A stretch of DNA of 16,995 bases from an uncultured Candidatus Competibacteraceae bacterium (GTDB lineage: Bacteria > Pseudomonadota > Gammaproteobacteria > Competibacterales > Competibacteraceae). The stretch is from NCBI GenBank assembly GCA_937872125.1, contig CALMNY010000541.1, forward strand, positions 1 to 16,995. Reading direction: 5' to 3'. Of the stretch, positions 8,485-14,463 are shown one piece after another; within the stretch, counting starts at the first letter, position 1, and each line of letters begins with the position of its first letter. The notes beneath the pieces are model-generated. The model searched no databases. It saw nothing but the letters and a program-made list of their open reading frames with translations, and had not been told where the DNA came from. The translations under genes and the position numbers were made by a program.

Positions 8485-8508
8485 GGGAAATCGAGCGGGT
8501 GATTTCCC
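8485..8508 (-). promoter_or_regulatory. 8-bp inverted repeat in the TerC leader
   Basis: GGGAAATC and GATTTCCC are perfect complements with an 8-base loop, 42 bp upstream of the TerC start codon. No T-tract follows. The 8444-8738 region holds no convincing gene; it contains this hairpin and the promoter at 8647-8676. The conserved core of the manganese yybP-ykoY riboswitch was looked for by eye and not recognised. Confidence 0.35.
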
Positions 8509-8646
8509 GGCAAGCAGCCAGCGTGCAGGGAATCCAGGAGTTACAGCAGGAAGGAGAATAGTGATTCGAGTCGGCGCAGGGCGACGACACGCAGGAGGTT
8601 CAGGATCAGAAGACATGGCGCACTGGGGTTCGTGAAACACGGACTC

Positions 8647-8676
8647 ATTGTAGGCAGAGAATAACGATACTGCCAA
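8647..8676 (-). promoter_or_regulatory. Sigma-70-type promoter for the TerC gene
   Basis: On the minus strand TTGGCA (8676-8671), an 18-base spacer and TACAAT (8652-8647) form a near-consensus promoter. Transcription would start near 8640, leaving an unusually long leader of about 195 nt before the TerC start codon. Confidence 0.5.
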
Positions 8677-8738
8677 GCAGACTAATCTACCCGCGCCTCA
8701 CAAAGTCATCCGCGCCCTTACAGGCACGCACATCCCGG

Positions 8739-9398
8739 TCAGATTTTTCGCTCGAACGGTGTGAGCGCCTTGCTGGATAGCCGGTAAAGCTGGGCGGGCC
8801 GGTGTGCGCCAACCCGGAACCGGTTCGGGATCGGCTCGATGATGTCCTGCTCCAGAATCTTGTGCCGGAACGACGCCTTGTCCAGACGGGCGCCGATGGT
8901 CTGCTCGTAGATGCGGTGCAGATCGTTCATCGTGAATTCTCCCGGCAACAGAAAAGCCGGCAACGAGGAATAGGTCGCTTTCCCGCGCAACCGTTCGACC
9001 GCTCTGGCGACGATCTGCGGATGATCGAAGGGCAGCGGCGGTAAGGCGTCCACCGGCAACGCTTCGGCGGCCTGACTCTGATCCAGCAGCGTCAGGGGAA
9101 TCAGCGCGTAGTAGGCGACGCTGACCGACCAGCCGCGCGGGTCGCGGGCCGGCCCGGAGAAGGTGAACAACTGCTCCAGGTAACGGGCGTCAAACCCGAT
9201 CTTGCTCCGAATCACCCGCCGGGCCGCCATCTCCGTATCGGCGTCTTCCTGGACATGCACAAAGCCGCCCGGCAGCGCCAGCACACCCTCGAACGGCGGT
9301 TCCCTGCGCCGCGTCAGAATCAGACAGAGGCGCTCCTCACGGATGGTAAACAGCGCTGTATCCACCATCACCAGGGGTTGCGGGTACGTCGGTTCCAC
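8739..9398 (-). CDS. NrtR-like transcriptional regulator: degenerate Nudix domain plus winged helix
   Basis: Regulator of 219 residues. Residues about 8-130 are a Nudix fold (VMVDTALFTI, LILTRRREPPFEGVLALPGGFV). The Nudix box region lacks the catalytic REL.EE glutamates: the corresponding stretch is AARRVIRSKIGF (58-69). It should therefore sense rather than hydrolyse a ligand. Residues about 141-207 are the winged helix of the NrtR family, with LPAFLLPGEFT, LDKASFRHKIL and HRPAQLYRL. NrtR proteins bind ADP-ribose-type ligands and repress NAD-related genes. The reading frame extends to 9506, but the GTG at 9398 is chosen because GGAG lies eight bases before it and a promoter precedes it. The gene is divergent from the J-domain/VWA/PurA-like operon, its likely target; autoregulation is inferred from the repeats in both promoters. 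Confidence 0.85.
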   Translation of the reverse strand: MEPTYPQPLVMVDTALFTIREERLCLILTRRREPPFEGVLALPGGFVHVQEDADTEMAARRVIRSKIGFDARYLEQLFTFSGPARDPRGWSVSVAYYALIPLTLLDQSQAAEALPVDALPPLPFDHPQIVARAVERLRGKATYSSLPAFLLPGEFTMNDLHRIYEQTIGARLDKASFRHKILEQDIIEPIPNRFRVGAHRPAQLYRLSSKALTPFERKI

Positions 9399-9421
9399 CG
9401 GCCGGTCTCCGTAGTTGTTTG

Positions 9422-9440
9422 ATGTTAATAACAAAGAACA
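9422..9440. promoter_or_regulatory. Candidate operator copy 1 (nrtR-like gene side)
   Basis: ATGTTAATAACAAAGAACA, containing the dyad TGTT-N10-AACA and an inner GTTA-A-TAAC palindrome. It matches 15 of 19 bases of copy 2 at 9494-9512, and lies just downstream of the predicted start of nrtR-like transcription, where a bound repressor would block it. Confidence 0.5.
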
Positions 9441-9450
9441 AGCAGGTTTT

Positions 9451-9479
9451 ATTCTAAAGCGGGCAGGCTCATCATCCAA
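9451..9479 (-). promoter_or_regulatory. Promoter of the NrtR-like gene
   Basis: On the minus strand TTGGAT (9479-9474), a 17-base spacer and TAGAAT (9456-9451) form a good sigma-70-type promoter. The expected start is near 9444, about 46 bases upstream of the GTG start codon. Confidence 0.55.
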
Positions 9480-9493
9480 CGAAAATATTTTAA

Positions 9494-9512
9494 ATGTTAT
9501 TTGCAAAAAACA
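9494..9512. promoter_or_regulatory. Candidate operator copy 2 (operon side)
   Basis: ATGTTATTTGCAAAAAACA, with TGTT-N10-AACA at exactly the same spacing as copy 1. It overlaps the predicted -35 of the plus-strand operon promoter. A 10-bp perfect palindrome AAAATATTTT (9482-9491) lies beside it, between the two divergent -35 boxes. Confidence 0.5.
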
Positions 9513-9529
9513 ATTAACTGTGGTAGTTT
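9501..9529 (+). promoter_or_regulatory. Promoter of the J-domain/VWA/PurA-like operon
   Basis: TTGCAA (9501-9506), a 17-base spacer and TAGTTT (9524-9529) form a moderate sigma-70-type promoter. The expected start is near 9536, giving a short leader before the ATG at 9549. Confidence 0.4.
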
Positions 9530-9548
9530 CTACACCATGGAGGCAACC

Positions 9549-10589
9549 ATGAACACCGTGACCACTTTATCCGCCGAGAATCTGCTGGCCATTCAGTTCT
9601 CTGAGCCGGAGCGGTTGTTTACCGGCGATGAAGAAATCGCCAGGCAGGAATTTCGCGCTCTGGCGGCGCGCTGGCATCCGGATCGTTGCCCGGACGCTGG
9701 AACCACCGGCGTCTTCCAGCATATCAACCGGTTGTATGAAGCGGCGGTGCGGAAACTGCGGGGCGGCATCTGGCATACGCCGGGCCTATTGGTAGCGCGG
9801 GCGACGGATGGCGCGACCTACCAGATCCGCTATCGCCGGGAACGGGCATTTGAACTGGGGCGGCTGTTTATGGGCCGCGAGATCGTGGCTTGGGTGGTCG
9901 GTCGGGAACATACCGATCTGTTCCAGAACGCCCTCCAAACCATCAACCGCCTGCCTTGCGCCAACGCCCGCATGGCGGCGGAAGTGGGGCGCTATCTGCC
10001 GGAAATCGTCCGCCATTTCGAGACCGGGGAAGGCTGGGTGCTGGTGGTGCGGAAAGCGTCGGACCTGGTCCTGTTGCGCGACGTGCTCGATTACTCCGGC
10101 GGGCGAATGGATGCCCGCCATGTCGCCTGGATCATCAGTTCGCTGCTCAACCTGGCGTGCTATCTCGACTATGCACAGCTCGCCCACAACGCCATTCTGA
10201 CTGACACCTGGTTTCTTTCCCCGCCCCAGCACAGCGGCGCACTGCTCGGTGGCTGGTGGTACGCAGTTCGGCAAGGCGAACCAATGACCGCCGCGCCGGC
10301 CCGCACCGTCCAGTACGCGCCATTCGACGTGCTGGACCGCAAGCGCGGCGACCGCCGCACCGACCGGGAATTGATCCGGGCGCTGGGCCGGGAACTGCTG
10401 GGGGATGTAACCGGGGTCCGGCTGGCGCGCGCCAAGGCAGCCCCGGCGCCGATGCTCGACTGGCTGCGGCTGCCGGCGGCTGATTCCGCCCTCCATGACT
10501 ATCAAACCTGGATGAACCAGGTCCTGAAAGCCAGCTTCGGCGAACGCCGATTCGTCACGCTGGAGATCACCACCGATGACTTGCACTAA
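9549..10589 (+). CDS. J-domain protein with a kinase-like (possible pseudokinase) C-terminal region
   Basis: First gene of the operon, 346 residues. Residues about 10-75 form a J-domain-like helical unit with the diagnostic HPD at 43-45 in RWHPDRCPD, followed by HINRLYEAA, so DnaK/Hsp70 contact is possible. The remaining 270 residues match no family I can name. The order of elements (RYRRERAFELGRLF, GWVLVVRKASDLVLLRDVL, HVAWIISSLLNLACYLDYAQ, LAHNAILTDTWFLSP, ALLGGWWYAV) recalls the hinge, catalytic-loop and activation-loop region of a protein kinase with the HRD and DFG residues missing. This pseudokinase reading is an inference. The frame is open to 9501; the ATG at 9549 is chosen because GGAGG (9539-9543) precedes it by five bases. 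The VWA gene follows after 21 bp. Confidence 0.8.
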   Translation: MNTVTTLSAENLLAIQFSEPERLFTGDEEIARQEFRALAARWHPDRCPDAGTTGVFQHINRLYEAAVRKLRGGIWHTPGLLVARATDGATYQIRYRRERAFELGRLFMGREIVAWVVGREHTDLFQNALQTINRLPCANARMAAEVGRYLPEIVRHFETGEGWVLVVRKASDLVLLRDVLDYSGGRMDARHVAWIISSLLNLACYLDYAQLAHNAILTDTWFLSPPQHSGALLGGWWYAVRQGEPMTAAPARTVQYAPFDVLDRKRGDRRTDRELIRALGRELLGDVTGVRLARAKAAPAPMLDWLRLPAADSALHDYQTWMNQVLKASFGERRFVTLEITTDDLH

Positions 10590-10610
10590 CTGACCGAGAA
10601 GGAGAACGCC

Positions 10611-11525
10611 ATGGGAAGCGCACGCTGGGATCCGTCTGACTGGAGCGACTACGCCGCTTCGACTGCGGGCAAATCCACTGACGCGATATTTACGTCGCGT
10701 GGCATTGATAACGACCTGAATCCATTTGGAGTCGCGGTGCGGGAATCGCGCGATTCCGATCTCAACCCGGAATCCACTGCCATCATCGTCGGCCTGGACG
10801 TGACCGGCTCGATGGGCATGATCGCCGACGTGCTGGCGCGCCAGGGTCTCGGCGCCATGGTCGAGGAAATCCTGGCCCGCAAGCCGGTGCCTGATCCACA
10901 CATTATGTGCATGGGCATCGGCGATGTGCTGTACGACCGGGCGCCGCTGCAAGTGACCCAGTTCGAGGCCGACATCCGCATCGCCCGGCAACTGGAAAAG
11001 CTGTGGCTGGAAAAGGGCGGCGGCGGCAATTCCTGCGAGTCCTATAACCTGCCGTGGTACTTCGCCGCCATGCACACGGCCATTGACTGCTTCGAGAAGC
11101 GCGGCAAGAAGGGCTATCTGTTCACGGTGGGCGACGAGGAGCCGCCGCTGGATTTGCCCGCCGCCGCCATCGCCCGGTTTCTCGGCGACCGGCCACAACG
11201 CGATTTCGATTCGCGCGAACTGCTGACGCTGGTGGGTCGGATGTACCACGTGTTTCACGTGATCGTGGAAGAAGGTTCGCACGCCCGCCACAATCCGCGC
11301 GGAGTGCGCAACCAGTGGACCGAACTGCTCGGCCAACGAGTCATCGGCCTGTCCGACCACACCAAGCTGGCGGAAGTAATCGTCTCCGCCATTGAAGTCA
11401 ACGAAGGCCGCGACCGGGACCGGGTCGTGAAAAGCTGGTCGAAACAAACCGCGCTGGTGGTGCAACGCGCCGTAGGGGCGCTGGGGCCGGCCCGGAGCGG
11501 GAACACCGGGGTGGTGCGGTTCTGA
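10611..11525 (+). CDS. VWA (MIDAS) domain protein
   Basis: Protein of 304 residues without signal peptide or membrane helix, so probably cytoplasmic. A von Willebrand A-type fold is indicated by IIVGLDVTGSMG, giving the MIDAS residues Asp63, Thr65 and Ser67 of the DxTxS motif, and by a later strand ending in YLFTVGDEEPP with an acidic residue in the expected position. The first 50 residues (rich in Asp and Ser) and the C-terminal tail (VVKSWSKQTALVVQRAVG) are not recognised. VWA proteins of this sort usually act as metal-dependent scaffolds in multi-protein assemblies. AAGGAG lies six bases before the ATG. It is the middle gene of a tight operon and is followed within 14 bp by a PurA-like gene. 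Confidence 0.85.
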   Translation: MGSARWDPSDWSDYAASTAGKSTDAIFTSRGIDNDLNPFGVAVRESRDSDLNPESTAIIVGLDVTGSMGMIADVLARQGLGAMVEEILARKPVPDPHIMCMGIGDVLYDRAPLQVTQFEADIRIARQLEKLWLEKGGGGNSCESYNLPWYFAAMHTAIDCFEKRGKKGYLFTVGDEEPPLDLPAAAIARFLGDRPQRDFDSRELLTLVGRMYHVFHVIVEEGSHARHNPRGVRNQWTELLGQRVIGLSDHTKLAEVIVSAIEVNEGRDRDRVVKSWSKQTALVVQRAVGALGPARSGNTGVVRF

Positions 11526-11538
11526 GGTGCGAGGGACC

Positions 11539-12756
11539 ATGAGGATGCGTCAACCCAAAACCGCCCAGGTTGTCATCGGCGCGCAATTCGGTGACGAAGG
11601 CAAGGGAAAGATCACTGATTATTACGCGGCGGCGGTCGGAACCGATGGCGTCGTGGCGCGGTTCAATGGCGGGGCGCAGGCCGGGCATACGGTGGTGACG
11701 CCGGACGGCTTGCGCCACGTCTTCAGCCATGTCGGCAGTGGCGCATTCGCCGGGGCCGCCACCTTTTTGTCACGGTTTTTCGTATCCAACCCCATTTTGT
11801 TCCTGAAGGAATGGGAAGTGCTGGCGACCCAGGGCATCAGGCCGCTGGTTTATGTGGATCCGCACAGCCCGGTGACCACCCCCTACGAGATGATGATCAA
11901 CCAGATCAGCGAACGGGAACGGGGAACGGATCGCCATGGCAGTTGCGGCATCGGCTTCGGCGAGACCCTCGAACGCAACCTGACGCCGGTTTACGCGCTG
12001 ACTGTCGGCGCTCTGGACGACGCCGGGGCGCTGGCGGTGAAACTCGACGCGATCCGCCGCGTTTATGCGCCCGCCCGACTGGCCCGGCTGGGGTTCGGCG
12101 AAGCGTTCGCCCGAAACGCCGGCCTGTTTTTGTCGGACGCCATCCTGGAGCACTTCGTCGCAGACACGCGCTGCTTTCTCGCGCGGACAACGGTAGCCGA
12201 TATTCAGACCGCGACGCACAGCCGGCGTCTGCTGTTCGAGGGCGCGCAAGGTTTGCTGTTGGATCAGGATCGCGGGTTTTTCCCGCATGTCACCCGCTCC
12301 AATACCGGCCTGCGCAATGTGCTGGCGTTGGCGGGCGATCTGGGTCTGGAACGATTGGAAGTCACCTATGTGACCCGCGCCTATCTGACCCGACACGGCG
12401 CTGGCCCACTGCCCCACGAGTTGCCGGAGAAACCCTATCCCGGCGTGATTGACGCCACCAATGTGCCGAATGCTTATCAGGGGGCGCTGCGGTTCGCGTG
12501 GCTGGATTTGGATTTACTCAGCCACGCCATCGCCGAGGACCTGGCCGACGCAAAACGATGGCCGGAGGTGTCGGTTAACGCTCGGCTGGCCATTACCTGT
12601 CTGGATCAACTCGGCGACGAACCGGCGACCTATTACCGTGATGGACTGCGGCGCGCAGCCAGTATCGAATCGTTCGCTGCGGCGGCGAGCGCGGGCATGG
12701 CGGACGTTTTGCTCGGCATCGGCGCGGATCGAAATTCGATTCAGGTTTCCGGCTAA
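11539..12756 (+). CDS. Divergent adenylosuccinate synthetase homologue (PurA-like)
   Basis: Homologue of adenylosuccinate synthetase, which makes adenylosuccinate from IMP, aspartate and GTP. It has about 405 residues against about 430 in canonical PurA. The N-terminal GTP loop GAQFGDEGKGKITD is intact (Asp19 and His50 correspond to catalytic Asp13 and His41 of E. coli). FEGAQGLLLDQD, SNTG and TRHGAGPLPHEL are kept. However GGHNAGHT is GGAQAGHT, the IGTTGRGIGPAYEDK region is reduced to HGSCGIGFGETLER, the aspartate-binding TTGRRRR loop is replaced by YQGALRF, and TKLD is TCLD. A changed substrate or altered activity is therefore likely. The start is uncertain between ATGs at 11539 and 11545; a GTG at 11527 also keeps the frame but lacks a ribosome site. 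It is the last gene of the operon and is unlikely to be the housekeeping purA. Confidence 0.85.
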   Translation: MRMRQPKTAQVVIGAQFGDEGKGKITDYYAAAVGTDGVVARFNGGAQAGHTVVTPDGLRHVFSHVGSGAFAGAATFLSRFFVSNPILFLKEWEVLATQGIRPLVYVDPHSPVTTPYEMMINQISERERGTDRHGSCGIGFGETLERNLTPVYALTVGALDDAGALAVKLDAIRRVYAPARLARLGFGEAFARNAGLFLSDAILEHFVADTRCFLARTTVADIQTATHSRRLLFEGAQGLLLDQDRGFFPHVTRSNTGLRNVLALAGDLGLERLEVTYVTRAYLTRHGAGPLPHELPEKPYPGVIDATNVPNAYQGALRFAWLDLDLLSHAIAEDLADAKRWPEVSVNARLAITCLDQLGDEPATYYRDGLRRAASIESFAAAASAGMADVLLGIGADRNSIQVSG

Positions 12757-12770
12757 TATTTCACTCATCA

Positions 12771-12798
12771 GGTTCAACCCCAAAAAACTGGATGAACC
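12771..12798 (+). other. Short inverted repeat after the PurA-like gene
   Basis: GGTTCA (12771-12776) and TGAACC (12793-12798) are perfect complements with a 16-base loop. No T-tract follows, so a terminator is not established. The rest of 12757-12918 shows nothing recognisable. Confidence 0.2.
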
Positions 12799-12918
12799 GC
12801 CAAAACGCCAAGCCCGCCCAGAAGAAGATCAACAGAAAAGAACGAAGAACAAAGCTTGTGAAAAATATAGCGCCCACTAAACGGGTAATCTCGTAACAGC
12901 CATCAGGAACAGAATGCT

Positions 12919-14442
12919 ATGTACATCGGCGATTATCTCGGCCGGCGCACGATCTACAGCCCGGAGGCGCTGGCGATTGTAGACGCAGGCAAAAATCCGG
13001 AACTGCGGCTCAGTTTCGCCCAACTGAACGAACGGGCCAACCGGCTGGCGAACTGGCTGCGCCACACCGCCGGCGTCGGCAAGGGCGACCGGGTGGCGAT
13101 GCTGGCGCTGGATGGGGTTGAGCACCTGGACGTCCTCTTCGCCTGCGGCAAGCTGGGGGCGATTCATACCGCGCTGAACTGGCGGCTGCACTGGCGCGAG
13201 TTGCAACAGATTCTGGCCGAAGTCACCCCAACCGTGCTGGTCTACGATGATGCCTTCAAGGACAGCATCGCCCTGCTGGCGCAGGAGGAAACCCCGATTC
13301 GCCACTGGATTCATCTCGACGGCGCCGGCATCCCCGGCAGCCTGCACTTTGGCGATCTGCTCGACGCCGCTCTGGCCACACCCTGCGCGTGCGAGATGCT
13401 GGTCGAGGAGGACATCGCCGCCATCGTCTTCACCGGCGGCACCACCGGTCTGCCCAAGGGCGCGCAAATCAGCCATCGCCAGATCGCCTGGAACTGCCTG
13501 AACTCGGTCATTCACGACGTGGGCCGCAACGAGGTGTATCTGAACGTGTTCCCGATGTTCCATGTCGGCGGGTTGTTCGTCTACACCCTGCCCCAGGTCA
13601 TCATGGGCGGAACCACCGTGTTGCTCAAACGGTTCGACCCGGAGCAGGTGTTGCGGCTGATCGAGCGGGAAAAAGCCACCATCTTCGCAGCGGTGCCGGC
13701 GATGTATCAGATGCTGACTCAAACCCCGGCCTGGGCCGATGCCGATTTAAGCTCGCTGCGGTTCTGCACCAGCGGCGGCGCGCCCCTGCCCGTGCCGCTG
13801 GTCGAGCAATACACCCGCGAAAAGGGCATCCGCTTCAAACAGGGCTTCGGCATGACTGAATTTGGCCCCGGCCTGTTCGCGCTGGCCCCGGAAGACGCCA
13901 TCCGCAAGGCCGGCAGTATCGGGCGGCCCAATTTCTACATTGACGCCCGGATTGTGGATCGGGAAAACCGCCCGCTGGGACCGAACCATGTCGGCGAACT
14001 GGTGCTGAAAGGCCCTAGCATCGCGTCCGGCTACTTCAACAACGCCGCCGCCTGGGCGGAGGTGGTGGACGCCGACGGCTGGTTCCACACCGGCGACCTG
14101 GCCCGCTACGATGAGGACTGGTATTTCTTCATCGTGGACCGGCTCAAGGACATGTTCATTTCCGGCGGCGAGAACGTCTACCCGGCGGAAATCGAAGCCG
14201 CGCTGTACCGGCATCCGGCGGTGTTTCAGTGCGCGGTGGTCGGCGTCCCGGACCCCAAGTGGGGCGAGGTCGGCAAGGCGTTCGTGGTGCTCAAGCCGGG
14301 CCAGACCGCCAGCGCCGAGGAGCTGTTGGCGCACCTCGGCGACAGCCTGGCCCGTTACAAAATTCCCCGCCAGATCGAATTCGTGGCGTCCCTGCCGATC
14401 TCGCCCGCAGGCAAGGTGCTACGGCGGGAATTGCGGGGGTAA
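12919..14442 (+). CDS. AMP-forming acyl-CoA synthetase (FadD-like, ANL superfamily)
   Basis: Full-length acyl-CoA ligase of 507 residues. It has a canonical phosphate-binding motif TGGTTGLPKG (172-181), GFGMTEFGPG (309-318), HTGDLARYDED (390-400), DRLKDMFISGGENVYP (407-422) and the C-terminal catalytic Lys499 in SPAGKVLRREL. It is expected to activate a fatty or other carboxylic acid to its CoA thioester in the cytoplasm or at the membrane. AGGAA about nine bases before the ATG supports the start. It lies 162 bp after the PurA-like gene on the same strand but is not obviously part of that operon. GC-rich codon use matches the window, in contrast to the paralogue at 5079-6638. The exact acid substrate cannot be read from the sequence. 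Confidence 0.93.
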   Translation: MYIGDYLGRRTIYSPEALAIVDAGKNPELRLSFAQLNERANRLANWLRHTAGVGKGDRVAMLALDGVEHLDVLFACGKLGAIHTALNWRLHWRELQQILAEVTPTVLVYDDAFKDSIALLAQEETPIRHWIHLDGAGIPGSLHFGDLLDAALATPCACEMLVEEDIAAIVFTGGTTGLPKGAQISHRQIAWNCLNSVIHDVGRNEVYLNVFPMFHVGGLFVYTLPQVIMGGTTVLLKRFDPEQVLRLIEREKATIFAAVPAMYQMLTQTPAWADADLSSLRFCTSGGAPLPVPLVEQYTREKGIRFKQGFGMTEFGPGLFALAPEDAIRKAGSIGRPNFYIDARIVDRENRPLGPNHVGELVLKGPSIASGYFNNAAAWAEVVDADGWFHTGDLARYDEDWYFFIVDRLKDMFISGGENVYPAEIEAALYRHPAVFQCAVVGVPDPKWGEVGKAFVVLKPGQTASAEELLAHLGDSLARYKIPRQIEFVASLPISPAGKVLRRELRG

Positions 14443-14463
14443 AACGTCAGGCGTCGTTTCACC
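14438..14463. terminator. Possible bidirectional terminator between convergent genes
   Basis: GGTAAAACG (14438-14446) and CGTTTCACC (14455-14463) pair with one mismatch around an 8-base loop, spanning the 16-bp gap and both stop codons. T/A runs are only 3-4 bases, so low confidence. Confidence 0.3.

Noticed and set aside
8444..8640. yybP-ykoY manganese riboswitch upstream of TerC
   Set aside because: Expected from family habits, but the conserved core was not recognisable on the minus strand by eye; a covariance search would decide.
8452..8676. 74-codon minus-strand open frame (or 54 codons from an inner ATG) in the TerC leader
   Set aside because: It begins with a TTG inside the predicted promoter, the inner ATG has no ribosome site, and the product is Pro/Arg-rich with no recognisable features. 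A leader peptide cannot be wholly excluded.
9786..11540. 584-codon open frame on the minus strand across the J-domain and VWA genes
   Set aside because: It mirrors the codon structure of two well-supported plus-strand genes with J and MIDAS motifs, and its product is low-complexity (His/Gln/Arg-rich) with no domain.
11539..12756. Phage-type PurZ (2-aminoadenine pathway)
   Set aside because: PurZ replaces the catalytic Asp of the GDEGKGK loop; here that Asp is present, and no DatZ, MazZ or phage polymerase is nearby.
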